DNA of 64,000 bases. It comes from Sagittula sp048553715. Lineage in GTDB: Bacteria > Pseudomonadota > Alphaproteobacteria > Rhodobacterales > Rhodobacteraceae. The translations under genes were made by a program, and so were the position numbers. Within the stretch, counting starts at the first letter, position 1. Each line of letters starts with the position of its first letter. The stretch is from contig NZ_JBLZNC010000008.1 in assembly GCF_048553715.1 (NCBI RefSeq), positions 130,563 through 194,562 of the forward strand, in the 5' to 3' direction. The notes beneath the pieces were generated by a model that was given only the letters and a program-made list of their open reading frames with translations, was not told where the DNA came from and ran no database searches. This document shows, piece after piece, positions 17,370 to 27,139 of the stretch.

Positions 17370-18176
17370 ATGACCCAGCAAGATCTGACCGAGGCCTATG
17401 AAAACGGTCGATATATCAAGGATGCCGAGACATATCCGCCCCGCTGGGACGCGTCTGCGGCAGCCTATCGGGAGGCGCTTGGCGCGCGTGGTCTGGCCCA
17501 GCTTGATCTTGCCTATGGTCCCTCGGCGCGCGCGCGTCTCGATCTGTTTTTTCCCGATGGGGCGGCCAAAGGGTTGGTTGTCTTTGTGCACGGCGGCTAT
17601 TGGCTGGCGTTCGACAAATCCTCATGGTCCGATCTGGCCGAGGGGGCGCGCGCCGCAGGCTGGGCCGTGGCCATGCCGTCCTACGATCTGTGTCCCGATG
17701 TCACGATTGCGCAGATCACGCAGCAGGTCGCACAAGCGGTAGAGGCGGCGGCAGGCCGTGTCGGTGGGCCCATCCGTCTGACAGGCCATTCGGCGGGCGG
17801 GCATCTGGTGGCGCGGCTGGCCATGCCGAGGGTTCTGTCTGCGCCGGTTGCGCGGCGGGTCGCGGCTGTGGTGCCGATCTCTCCGCTTGGGGATCTGCGG
17901 CCGCTGATGCAGACCGCAATGAATGCCACGCTTGGGCTGGATCAGGCGCAGGCGGTTGCCGAAAGTCCGGCTCTTGCGCCGCCGCCTGTGATGGATGTCA
18001 CCGTCTGGGTCGGGGCCAATGAACGCCCGGCTTTTCTTGATCAGGCGCGCTGGCTGTCTCAGGCGTGGTCCTGCCCCATGGTGGTTGCGCCGGGGCGGCA
18101 TCATTTCGACGTCATCGCACCCCTGGGAGAGCCGGGCAGCGATCTGGTGCGGACCCTTCTGAACGCACAGGGCTGA
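17370..18176 (+). CDS. Alpha/beta hydrolase, arylformamidase (KynB-like esterase) type
   Basis: 268 aa. The oxyanion motif HGGYW (about residue 73-77) and nucleophile elbow GHSAGG with Ser141 are those of the kynurenine formamidase/BAH-like esterase group; the catalytic His is probably in PGRHHFDVI near the C-terminus. Likely reaction: hydrolysis of N-formylkynurenine or a similar small ester/amide, in the cytoplasm. Divergent from gabD with a 62-bp gap; no kynurenine pathway genes are adjacent, so the substrate is open. Confidence 0.8.
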   Translation: MTQQDLTEAYENGRYIKDAETYPPRWDASAAAYREALGARGLAQLDLAYGPSARARLDLFFPDGAAKGLVVFVHGGYWLAFDKSSWSDLAEGARAAGWAVAMPSYDLCPDVTIAQITQQVAQAVEAAAGRVGGPIRLTGHSAGGHLVARLAMPRVLSAPVARRVAAVVPISPLGDLRPLMQTAMNATLGLDQAQAVAESPALAPPPVMDVTVWVGANERPAFLDQARWLSQAWSCPMVVAPGRHHFDVIAPLGEPGSDLVRTLLNAQG

Positions 18177-18188
18177 CTTTACGTAAAA

Positions 18189-18206
18189 CTGTCATCAACC
18201 TCTCTT
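18189..18206 (+). promoter_or_regulatory. Pho-box-like site upstream of phytase-like gene
   Basis: CTGTCAT-CAAC-CTCTCTT: a perfect PhoB half-site, 4-nt spacer and a second half-site matching CTGTCAT at 5 of 7 positions, in the classic 11-bp repeat layout. It lies 48 bp before the start of the secreted phytase-like protein, suggesting induction by phosphate starvation. Confidence 0.5.
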
Positions 18207-18253
18207 AACACGGCGGCACAAAACAACCGACCAGACGACAGAGGGTTTCCAAG

Positions 18254-20428
18254 ATGTTTCGCAGCTTGTGTTTGACCAGCGCATTGGCGCTGAGTGCCGG
18301 CACGGCCATGGCCGAGAGCCACGCCACCATGCATTTCAACCGCATCGCGGCCTTTCCCACCTGGACCAACATGGCCGAGGGCGAAGACACCGCACGCGAA
18401 ACCTCGGCCGAGATCATCGCCGCCACAGCGGATGGCATGACATTGGTCTACACCGACAGCCCGCTGGGCGTTCTGGGCCGCATCGACATCACCGACCCCG
18501 CGCAGCCCAAGCCGCTGGGCAATATCGCGCTGGATGGCGAGCCGACCGCCGTGGGCGTTGTGGGCAGCGTGGCGTTTGCGGGGGTGAACACCTCGAAGTC
18601 CTACGAGGAACCCGGCGGCCATCTGGCCGTGATTGACCTTGCTTCTGGCGAAGAGATCAACCGCTGTGATCTGGGCGGCCAGCCCGACAGCGTGGCGGTG
18701 TCCAAGGACGGCAGCCGCATCGCCGTGGCCATCGAAAACGAACGCGACGAGGACGCAGGCGATGGTCGCACTGGCCAAATGCCTGCCGGGTTCCTTGTGA
18801 TCGGCGCGCTCAATGATGGCGGCCTGACCTGTGACAGCCTGCAGACCGTCGCCCTGACGGATCTGGCAGAGGTGTCGCCCGAAGACCCCGAACCGGAATT
18901 CGTCGACATCAATGGGCTGGGTGAAACCGTCGTCACCCTGCAGGAAAACAACCATATCGCCGTTGTCGCGGCGGATGGCACGCTGTTGAGCCATTTCCCC
19001 GCCGGCGGCGTGGATCTGACGCAGATCGACACGCTGGACGAACGCGGATCGCTGAATTTCGACAAGGAACAGCCCAACCGTCTGCGTGAACCCGATGCGG
19101 TTAAATGGATCGACGACAACCACTTTGCCACAGCGAACGAAGGCGACATGGACGGTGGCTCGCGGTCTTGGACGATCTTTCACAAGGATGGCACGGTGGT
19201 GTTCGAGGCGGGCAACAGTTTTGAGCACGCCCTGATCCAGATCGGCCATTACCCCGACAAACGCTCGGACGCCAAAGGGGTGGAACCGGAATCGGTGGAG
19301 ACCGGAACCTTTGGTGGCACGCCTTTCGTCTTTATCGGGTCAGAGCGCGGCTCTGCCGTGGGTGTCTATGACGCGACCGATCCGACAGCGCCGCGCCTGC
19401 ACCAGCTTTTGCCGTCGGGCATCGGGCCGGAGGGCTATGTTGCCATCCCGGATCGCAACCTGCTGGTCTCCGCGAACGAGGTCGACCTGATCGAGGACGG
19501 CGGCGTGCGCAGCCATGTCATGATCTTTGAATATCAGGACGCGCCCGCCGCCTATCCGCAGCTGACCTCCGCAGGGGCGGACCGTCTGATTGGCTGGGGT
19601 GCGATTTCGGGCATGGTGGCGGATGCGGATGGCATCGTCTGGGCGGTGAACGACAGCTTCTACGGCTACCAGCCGACGATCTTCAAGATCGACAGCACGC
19701 AGACGCCCGCGCGGATTATCGATGCGATCGAGATCACCCGCACCAATGGCGACCGTGCGCAAAAGCTCGACCTTGAAGGCATCACGCTGGATGGCGAGGG
19801 TGGCTTCTGGGTCGCGTCCGAGGGCCGCACCGACCGTGTGATCCCGCATGCGATCTATCACGTCACCGCAGAGGGCGAGATTGACGCCGAAATCGGCTTG
19901 CCGTCCGAGCTGATGGCCGTGGAAAAGCGGTTCGGATTTGAAGGGATCACCAAAGTCGGTGACACCCTGTGGATGGCCGTGCAGCGCGAATGGGGCGATG
20001 ACCCGAAGGACCATGTTAAACTGGTGTCCTACAACACCGACAGTGGCGAATGGGGGGCTGTGCATTATCCCAAGGCCGCGCCGGACAGCGGCTGGGTCGG
20101 CCTGTCCGAGATCACCGCGCATGGGGATTTCTTCTATGTGATCGAGCGGGATAACCAGATCGGCGGCAACGCTGTGACGAAAAAGATCTACCGCATCCCC
20201 GCCGCAGATATGCAACCGGCGGCGCTTGGGGGCACCCTGCCCGTGGTGACCAAGGAAGAGGTCGCCGATCTGCTGCCGATGTTGCAGGCGCAGGGCGGCT
20301 ATGTGGTCGATAAGGTCGAAGGGCTGGCCATCATGGCGGACGGCACGATCTGGGCCTCGACCGACAACGATGGCGTCGATGACAGCTCTGGCGAGACGTT
20401 CTTCTGGGCGGTGGGATCCGCTGACTAA
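18254..20428 (+). CDS. Secreted esterase-like/phytase-like beta-propeller protein
   Basis: 724 aa with a Sec signal peptide (MFRSLCLTSALALSAGTAMA, cleavage after A20), so periplasmic or exported. The N-terminal half looks like a beta-propeller (SPLGVLGRIDITDPAQPKPLG, QPDSVAVSKDGSRIAVAIENERDED, REPDAVKWIDDNHFATANEGD), and the C-terminal half like the esterase-like activity of phytase family (DLEGITLDGEGGFWVASEG, RFGFEGITKVGDTLWMAVQ, KVEGLAIMADGTIWASTDNDGVDD). Probably Ca2+-dependent phosphomonoesterase activity on phytate or other organic phosphates. An upstream Pho-box-like site supports this; a terminator follows. Confidence 0.85.
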   Translation: MFRSLCLTSALALSAGTAMAESHATMHFNRIAAFPTWTNMAEGEDTARETSAEIIAATADGMTLVYTDSPLGVLGRIDITDPAQPKPLGNIALDGEPTAVGVVGSVAFAGVNTSKSYEEPGGHLAVIDLASGEEINRCDLGGQPDSVAVSKDGSRIAVAIENERDEDAGDGRTGQMPAGFLVIGALNDGGLTCDSLQTVALTDLAEVSPEDPEPEFVDINGLGETVVTLQENNHIAVVAADGTLLSHFPAGGVDLTQIDTLDERGSLNFDKEQPNRLREPDAVKWIDDNHFATANEGDMDGGSRSWTIFHKDGTVVFEAGNSFEHALIQIGHYPDKRSDAKGVEPESVETGTFGGTPFVFIGSERGSAVGVYDATDPTAPRLHQLLPSGIGPEGYVAIPDRNLLVSANEVDLIEDGGVRSHVMIFEYQDAPAAYPQLTSAGADRLIGWGAISGMVADADGIVWAVNDSFYGYQPTIFKIDSTQTPARIIDAIEITRTNGDRAQKLDLEGITLDGEGGFWVASEGRTDRVIPHAIYHVTAEGEIDAEIGLPSELMAVEKRFGFEGITKVGDTLWMAVQREWGDDPKDHVKLVSYNTDSGEWGAVHYPKAAPDSGWVGLSEITAHGDFFYVIERDNQIGGNAVTKKIYRIPAADMQPAALGGTLPVVTKEEVADLLPMLQAQGGYVVDKVEGLAIMADGTIWASTDNDGVDDSSGETFFWAVGSAD

Positions 20429-20452
20429 GACCGGCAAACTGTCGTGAATGTG

Positions 20453-20484
20453 AACGCCCCGCAAGGATCTGCGGGGCGTTTTGC
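20453..20484 (+). terminator. Rho-independent terminator after phytase-like gene
   Basis: AACGCCCCGC (20453-20462), 8-nt loop, GCGGGGCGTT (20471-20480), continuing into TTGCC. A perfect 10-bp stem ending in a short T-tract, 24 bp after the stop. Confidence 0.8.
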
Positions 20485-20645
20485 CTATGAGGCAGGGGAA
20501 CCACCCCCGCGATGTCGCGTTGATCCGGCAGATGTGGCCGCAGGGTCGCGTCGATCCCGAGACACGTTGACACCCGCCCTTAACGCTTTGCTGTCACCCT
20601 ATGGGGTGAGACGCAACGGGCCGACCCAAGCCGGAGGATCCTGCC

Positions 20646-21158
20646 GTGAACCTTGTACTTTGTATCATCGCCGGTGCCCTGGCCGTCGGGGCCGGTGCCT
20701 TGGGCGCGCTGCTGTTGGATCCGGCCGTGGTCGGTGGGGCGGCCTTGTTGATTTTGCTGCGTATCTGCTGGCTGGACGACAATATTGCCAACGATTTGAT
20801 GCAACGGGATGATCTACCGGTCAGCTACGTCAATGCGCAGAAGCGGCGGCTTATGTTCCAGCGCGCGGTCTTCGGGCGCATGCTGGGTGATCTGAACCTG
20901 TGCCCGCTGTCTGTGGCCACCGGAATGCGGGCGGAAATGCAGTTGTGGACCGCAACATTGGTGGCGGGGGCTGCGGCGACGCTGGCGCAAACCGCGCCCT
21001 TGGGGCTGTGGCTGTCATCAACTTTGGCGCTGGCGGGCTTTGCTGTGGCGTTTCGGACGGCGGACCGGCTGACGGCCACGCTGTGGCTGGTGGAACGCGG
21101 CCAGACCCTACAACGAGAGGACCTGCTGCGCCGCCCTCAATGGCCTACGGGTCAATAA
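20646..21158 (+). CDS. Hypothetical membrane protein
   Basis: 170 aa with hydrophobic segments at about residues 2-25, 28-40, 99-115 and 118-135; family not recognised. Starts at GTG 20646 with GGAGGA 8 nt upstream. A charged region lies between the spans (DLMQRDDLPVSYVNAQKRRLMFQRAVFGRM). Transcribed alone between the phytase terminator and the convergent hsp20 terminator. Confidence 0.65.
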   Translation: MNLVLCIIAGALAVGAGALGALLLDPAVVGGAALLILLRICWLDDNIANDLMQRDDLPVSYVNAQKRRLMFQRAVFGRMLGDLNLCPLSVATGMRAEMQLWTATLVAGAAATLAQTAPLGLWLSSTLALAGFAVAFRTADRLTATLWLVERGQTLQREDLLRRPQWPTGQ

Positions 21159-21177
21159 TTTGCCAAGGCTTTGACGC

Positions 21178-21203
21178 AAAAGGGGGCCGCGTGGCCCCCT
21201 TCG
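21178..21203 (-). terminator. Intrinsic terminator of hsp20 (bidirectional)
   Basis: AAGGGGGCC-GCGT-GGCCCCCTT, a 9-bp stem with tetraloop in the convergent gap between the 170-aa gene and hsp20. Read on the minus strand it is followed by a TTTTGCG tract. Confidence 0.8.
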
Positions 21204-21224
21204 ATTTCGGTCTGACGGGATGGA

Positions 21225-21695
21225 TCAGTTCACCTTGTCGGCGTCGACCACATCCTTGGCAATTGCGGTATGCGGCTTGGCGATCTCGATCCGGCGCGGC
21301 TTCAGCGCTTCGGGGATCTCGCGTTCCAGCGCGATATGCAGCATGCCGTTCTCATGCGTCGCACCGGTCACGCGCACATGGTCCGCCAGATGAAAGCGGC
21401 GCTCGAAGGCGCGGGTGGCAATCCCACGGTGCAGGTAGGTGCGCGGCTCCCCCTCGTCCGCCTTGCGGGCGGAGACGACCAGAGCGCCTTCCTTGACCTC
21501 GACCGACAGGTCCTCGTCTGCGAAACCTGCGACGGCAATCGAGATGCGATAGGCATCATCTGCGGTCTTTTCGATGTTGTAGGGGGGATAGCCCGCCTGC
21601 GGTGTGTCATGGGTCAGGACACGGTCCATCATCTCTGCCAATTGGTCAAAACCGACCGAGGCACGATAAAGCGGGGCAAAGTCGAATTGTCTCAT
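21225..21695 (-). CDS. Hsp20/IbpA-type small heat-shock protein
   Basis: 156 aa; an ATP-independent holdase that binds unfolding proteins and passes them to ClpB/DnaK. N-terminal MRQFDFAPLYRASVGFDQLAEMMDR, then an alpha-crystallin domain (about residues 35-130) with YNIEKTADDAYRISIAVAGF and LHRGIATRAFERRFHLADHVRV, and an IEI-type C-terminal anchor (RRIEIAKP). Start 21695 follows GGAGGA; the longer frame upstream runs through the untranslated leader. It has its own sigma-32-like promoter and a ROSE-like leader. clpB is in the same window. Confidence 0.92.
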   Translation of the reverse strand: MRQFDFAPLYRASVGFDQLAEMMDRVLTHDTPQAGYPPYNIEKTADDAYRISIAVAGFADEDLSVEVKEGALVVSARKADEGEPRTYLHRGIATRAFERRFHLADHVRVTGATHENGMLHIALEREIPEALKPRRIEIAKPHTAIAKDVVDADKVN

Positions 21696-21792
21696 GGAAT
21701 CCTCCAGTTGAGCGATACCGATATGATGCGGATCTTCCACCACGGGACAGATCCGGCGATAGGTGCCAAGACCCTGCGATAGGCGCCTTGGT
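21696..21792 (-). promoter_or_regulatory. Candidate ROSE-like RNA thermometer in hsp20 leader
   Basis: The leader expected from the heat-shock promoter is about 95 nt, long for this genome. Next to the start it reads TCGCT-CAACT-GGAGGAT, placing a U(U/C)GCU motif just 5' of the Shine-Dalgarno as in alphaproteobacterial ROSE elements, where it pairs with the ribosome site at low temperature. Confidence 0.5.
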
Positions 21793-21798
21793 GCGATA

Positions 21799-21828
21799 TA
21801 GGTGGGGAGCGGAAAAGCGGGTTTCAAG
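21799..21828 (-). promoter_or_regulatory. Sigma-32 (RpoH)-type promoter of hsp20
   Basis: On the minus strand: CTTGAA (21828-21823), 15 nt, CCCCACCTA (21807-21799), against the consensus CTTGAA-N13-15-CCCCATNTA. It sits right after the stop of the upstream protease gene and gives hsp20 independent heat-shock control. Confidence 0.75.
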
Positions 21829-21832
21829 CCCC

Positions 21833-22627
21833 TCAGGGCCGGATGAACTTGGCCCCTGTGTCGCGGCGATTGCCAGCGGGCATGCGGTCCAATCCGGCGC
21901 CGGGATCGCCCGCCGCCCTGAGCGCGGCGCGCAGCTCTGCCAAGGGTGCGTCAAGATTGACCGCCAGCGACACCTTGCGCCCGCCTGCCTCGGCCTTGGC
22001 CGATACGACGGACACGATCCGTGCGGAGCCATCCTCGCCAAAGGTGAACACCGGCGATCCCGAGGCCCCGAAATCAACCTCGCAGGACAAGACCAGCAGC
22101 CCCTGCTGGTGCGAGATCACGGTGCAGTAATCCTGCAACGATGGTGCCTCGGACCGGTCATGGGCGTAGCTGACAACGCCGACTTCCGCGCCGCGCGCGG
22201 GCAACGGGCCGGTGGCAAAGGGGACGACCGTCGTGTTGCGCACAGGGTGTTGCAATTCCAGCAAGGCCAGATCGTGTCGCACCCGTTCCGTGCTGGAGGG
22301 ATCGTTGTAGTCGTAATCTGGATGGGCCACCGCGCGTTTGGTGCGCCGGTAGGCTGCGGCGCGTCCGTTGCGCCAGCCGGCCAGAAACTGGATGTCGCGC
22401 ACATCCACGGGCGCCCCGCTTTGGGCATCATACAGGCAATGCGCCGCTGTCAGCACCAGACGTTCCGTGATCAAGGCACCGGTGCAAAAGGCCGCGCCGC
22501 CGATTTCCAGACGACCAACCGCCTCCCACTGGCGGGCGCCCTCGGTGCTTTCCATGGAAAACAGCCCCTGCGCCAAGGCAGGGTTTGCAGACAGCAGCAG
22601 ACAGATAAACGCGAAAATCCGCACCAT
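21833..22627 (-). CDS. Secreted trypsin-like serine protease
   Basis: 264 aa, Sec signal MVRIFAFICLLLSANPALA then a chymotrypsin-fold (S1) domain. The triad is visible: His in LTAAHC, Asp in RHDLALLEL, Ser in FGASGSPVF. The Ser motif GASGSP deviates from the canonical GDSGGP and resembles the V8/glutamyl-endopeptidase-like subgroup. Likely periplasmic or secreted. Start at ATG 22627 places the signal peptide first; the frame runs further upstream without sense. The hsp20 promoter follows immediately. Confidence 0.82.
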   Translation of the reverse strand: MVRIFAFICLLLSANPALAQGLFSMESTEGARQWEAVGRLEIGGAAFCTGALITERLVLTAAHCLYDAQSGAPVDVRDIQFLAGWRNGRAAAYRRTKRAVAHPDYDYNDPSSTERVRHDLALLELQHPVRNTTVVPFATGPLPARGAEVGVVSYAHDRSEAPSLQDYCTVISHQQGLLVLSCEVDFGASGSPVFTFGEDGSARIVSVVSAKAEAGGRKVSLAVNLDAPLAELRAALRAAGDPGAGLDRMPAGNRRDTGAKFIRP

Positions 22628-22702
22628 GGCCCCCGAGGTTTGTGAACCGTCTATTGGGACATTCTGGCACAAATGCGGCAAAGCGTCAGCGCAATGTCCG
22701 CG

Positions 22703-23989
<1,287 letters not shown>

Positions 23990-24004
23990 CTCGGGGTGTC
24001 CTGT

Positions 24005-24343
24005 TCAGGTCATCAGCCGGGCGGTGGCCAGCCCGAACCATGGCAAAGTGGTGGAAAGGATGGCCGACACGGTGATCCATCGGCGCAGGCGTGGCGCGTC
24101 GAGGCGTCGCAGAAAGGCATGGCCCACCATGGCGCAGGCCGCGACCCAGCCCAGCCACATCAGCGTCAGGGATGCGATGGGGGCGCGGGTTTCCAGCCAC
24201 AGCGCGACCGCCATCGGGGCCACGACCAGCGCGGCCATCGACACCAACACCACCACAGTCGAGGGCAGCTTGAGGAAGGCCGCGCACAGAACCGGCCCCA
24301 CCACAAAGCTGATCACAAAGGCCGCAAGCACGACGCCGGTCAT
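24005..24343 (-). CDS. Small membrane protein inserted in glc operon
   Basis: 112 aa with about four hydrophobic segments (residues 3-24, 28-50, 57-77, 89-108); family not recognised. Its ATG overlaps the glcE stop (ATGA) and glcF follows 15 bp after its stop, so it is an integral member of the glycolate operon. It could anchor the soluble GlcDEF complex at the membrane, an inference from position only. Confidence 0.7.
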   Translation of the reverse strand: MTGVVLAAFVISFVVGPVLCAAFLKLPSTVVVLVSMAALVVAPMAVALWLETRAPIASLTLMWLGWVAACAMVGHAFLRRLDAPRLRRWITVSAILSTTLPWFGLATARLMT

Positions 24344-25494
24344 CCTGCCATCAATCCGGGGTTCAGAATGCCGCGCGGATCGAACTTTGCCCGCAAACCT
24401 GCGGAGAGCGCAGCAACGGGGGCGGCTTCGGGTTGGAGCACGGGCAGGCTGGCGCGCTGGGACTGCGGCGCCTTGACCAAGGTCGCATGACCGCCAAGCT
24501 GTGCCGTGCGGGTCTGGATCTCGTGATGCAAAGACGCTGTGTTGTCATCGGATTTGGCACCCAACCACAAAAGACCACCGCCCCAATCCGACAGCGCGTC
24601 CAGACCGTGCCGGTCGCGCATGTCGGCAGCCAAGCCCACCGAATCCGACGGTTTGAGATGCAGCTTCCAGACGCAGGCGTGGTCGTGCAGTGCTGCCACA
24701 TCCCGTACAGCGGCCCAATGGGCGGCGATGGTGTCCGGGTCGCGCTCGATCTGCGGCGCATGCTCGGCCAAACGGGCTGCGATCTGCTCGGCGCGATAGG
24801 CAACGGAGCCCTCGAACCCTTCGATGCGGATCATGGTGCGGGCAGGGGTGGTGCCATCGTCCGGCGCGTGGCTGACGCCTGTCACATCAAAGGGCGAGCC
24901 AAGCGCCCGCGACATCGCGCTTTGTGCCTGCCCCCAGTCGAGCCCTTCGAGGATGATACAGGCAGCGGTCTCCGGCGTGGGCAACACCTTCAGCGACACT
25001 TCGGTCAGAACGCCCAGCGTGCCATGGGACCCGGCCATCAGTTTCACCAGATCATAGCCGGTCACGTTCTTCATCACGCGACCGCCGTTTTTCACAACTG
25101 CGCCGGTGCCGTCGATGTAACGCACGCCCAGCAGAAAATCGCGGCAGGCCCCCGCTTGCACACGGCGCGGCCCCGAGGCATTGGCCGCAACAACGCCGCC
25201 GATGGTGCTGTTGCCATCGGTGCCCAGCAATCCCCGCAAATCGGGCGGCTCAAAGGCCAGCCGTTGGTGTTCCGTGGCCAAAAGCGCTGTGATCTCGGCC
25301 AGCGGTGTGCCCGCCTGCGCCACAAGCGTCAGCGCGCCGGGTTCGTACAGGGTCACGCCAGACAGGCCAGAGGTGTCGAGAACCTCGCCCACAACGGGAC
25401 GCCCGATGGTGCGCGTGCCGCCGCCCCGCACATGCAGCGGGCCAGAAGCGGCAGTGATAAGATCGGCCAGTGCGGCCTCTGTCGTGGGGGTCAT
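24340..25494 (-). CDS. glcE: Glycolate oxidase FAD-binding subunit GlcE
   Basis: 384 aa, PCMH-type FAD-binding domain, shorter than GlcD. Motifs: RGGGTRTIGRP, then STIGGVVAANASGPRRVQAGACRDFLLGV, GRVMKNVTGYDLVKLMAGSHGTLGVLTEVSLKVLP, and the C-terminal FDPRGILNPG. Acts with GlcD and GlcF. glcE begins 21 bp after glcD and overlaps the small membrane ORF downstream. Confidence 0.93.
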   Translation of the reverse strand: MTPTTEAALADLITAASGPLHVRGGGTRTIGRPVVGEVLDTSGLSGVTLYEPGALTLVAQAGTPLAEITALLATEHQRLAFEPPDLRGLLGTDGNSTIGGVVAANASGPRRVQAGACRDFLLGVRYIDGTGAVVKNGGRVMKNVTGYDLVKLMAGSHGTLGVLTEVSLKVLPTPETAACIILEGLDWGQAQSAMSRALGSPFDVTGVSHAPDDGTTPARTMIRIEGFEGSVAYRAEQIAARLAEHAPQIERDPDTIAAHWAAVRDVAALHDHACVWKLHLKPSDSVGLAADMRDRHGLDALSDWGGGLLWLGAKSDDNTASLHHEIQTRTAQLGGHATLVKAPQSQRASLPVLQPEAAPVAALSAGLRAKFDPRGILNPGLMAG

Positions 25495-25515
25495 CTGGGG
25501 CGTCCCTCTGTGGGG

Positions 25516-26961
25516 TTATTCTGCGGCAATGCCTTGGGCGCGGCGCGTCTGGGACGCATCCAGCGGAAACACCTTGGCCGGGTTCAAAAGCCATTTGGGG
25601 TCGAACACGTCCTTGACGGCCATTTGCGCCTCTAGGTCGGCGGGGGCGTATTGATGGCTCATGAGGTCACGCTTTTCGATGCCGACGCCATGTTCGCCGG
25701 TCAGGCAGCCGCCGACCTCGACACACAGTTTCAGGATCTCGGCACCCAGCCGCTCGCACAGATCCAGTTGTCCGTCCTGATTGGCATTGAACAGGATCAG
25801 CGGATGCATGTTGCCGTCGCCCGCATGAAAGACATTGGCCACCTCCAGCCCGTATTCGCGGGACAGCTCGCCAATACGTTTGAGCACGAAGGGCAGTTCA
25901 TTCACGGGAATCGTGCCATCCAGACACATGTAGTCGTTAATGCTGCCCATGGCGCCAAAGGCGGATTTGCGGCCCAGCCAGATGCGCGCCGCCTCGTCCG
26001 TGTCGCGCGCCTCGCGCAGCTCGACAGGGTTGTGACGGCGGGCGATCTGGGTGATTTTCTCAAGCTGTTCGGCGATTTCCGCGTCCGAGCCTTCGACCTC
26101 GACGATCAGAAGCGCCTCGCAATCGGGGTAGCCTGCCTTGGCGAAATCCTCGGTTGCGCGGATGCAGGGGGCGTCCATGAATTCGATGGCGACGGGCAGC
26201 ACACCGGCCTTGATGATATCGGACACGCAGGCGCCCGCGACCTCGTTGCTGTCATATCCGATCAGCACCGGCCGCGCGCCTTCGGGTTGGTGGAGAATGC
26301 GCAGGGTGGCCTCTGTCACGATGCCAAGCTGCCCTTCGGACCCGCAAATCACCCCCAACAGATCCAGCCCGCCCGCATCCATATGCGCGCCGCCCAAATC
26401 GACGATGGTGCCGTCCATCATCACCATGCGCACGCCCAATAGGTTGTTCGTCGTCACCCCGTATTTCAGACAATGCGCGCCGCCCGAGTTCATGGCGATG
26501 TTGCCCGCAATCGCGCAGGCAAGCTGTGACGAGGGGTCCGGCGCGTAAAAGAACCCGTCCTCCTGAACCGCGCCGGTCACGGACAAGTTGGTGCGGCCCG
26601 TCTGCACGCGGATGAACCGATTGTCATAGTCGGTTTCCAGCACCTCGTTCATGCGCGACACGCCAAGGATCACGGAATCCGCCGTGGGCAATGACCCACC
26701 GGCCAGCGAGGTGCCCGCCCCACGGGGCACCACGGGCACCCCTTCGTCATGGCAGATTTTCAGCAGGGCGCTGACCTCCTCGGTGGAGGCGGGCAGAACC
26801 ACGGCAAGCGGCGGGCAACGGTAGGCGGTCAGGGCGTCACATTCGTAGGCGCGGACCTCGGCCTCTTTGTGGATGACGCGACCGGGCAGCGCGGCATCCA
26901 GACGTTCGACGATCCGCGCTTTGCGCGCCAGAATGCTTTGATCCGGTTCGGGCATTTGCAT
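25516..26961 (-). CDS. glcD: Glycolate oxidase subunit GlcD (FAD-linked)
   Basis: 481 aa; the catalytic flavoprotein of glycolate oxidase (glycolate/D-lactate type 2-hydroxyacid dehydrogenase). PCMH FAD domain with VPVVPRGAGTSLAGGSLP, NSGGAHCLKYGVTTNNLLG and GSEGQLGIVTEATLR; C-terminal FAD-oxidase domain with NVFHAGDGNMHPLILF and GGCLTGEHGVGIEKRD. Start 26961 (MQMPEPDQSILARKARIVERL) is preceded by AGGAG; in-frame ATG 27030 would add 23 residues and abut the palindrome upstream. First gene of the operon. Confidence 0.93.
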   Translation of the reverse strand: MQMPEPDQSILARKARIVERLDAALPGRVIHKEAEVRAYECDALTAYRCPPLAVVLPASTEEVSALLKICHDEGVPVVPRGAGTSLAGGSLPTADSVILGVSRMNEVLETDYDNRFIRVQTGRTNLSVTGAVQEDGFFYAPDPSSQLACAIAGNIAMNSGGAHCLKYGVTTNNLLGVRMVMMDGTIVDLGGAHMDAGGLDLLGVICGSEGQLGIVTEATLRILHQPEGARPVLIGYDSNEVAGACVSDIIKAGVLPVAIEFMDAPCIRATEDFAKAGYPDCEALLIVEVEGSDAEIAEQLEKITQIARRHNPVELREARDTDEAARIWLGRKSAFGAMGSINDYMCLDGTIPVNELPFVLKRIGELSREYGLEVANVFHAGDGNMHPLILFNANQDGQLDLCERLGAEILKLCVEVGGCLTGEHGVGIEKRDLMSHQYAPADLEAQMAVKDVFDPKWLLNPAKVFPLDASQTRRAQGIAAE

Positions 26962-27031
26962 CGGTCGGGCGCTCCTGTGGTCGGGGGAAACGGTCTGCGG
27001 GGTTGCGACAAGTAAATCAAAATCGGCCATA

Positions 27032-27052
27032 TTGGTCAATTAAAATAACCAA
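27032..27052. promoter_or_regulatory. Operator-like dyad between glcD and HemJ-like gene
   Basis: TTGGT (27032-27036) and ACCAA (27048-27052) around an AT-rich 11-nt centre; 16 of 21 positions are dyad-symmetric. TTGGT/ACCAA half-sites are typical of FadR-subfamily GntR regulators such as GlcC and LldR, though the spacing is wider than usual. It lies in the divergent promoter region. Confidence 0.4.
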
Positions 27053-27139
27053 AGTGACGGTTTCTGGGGGCAATACCGGCACAGCCCTTGCCATTTGCGG
27101 GTCAGAGAGGTCATCTGCCGCAAAGGAACGGAGACGCCG

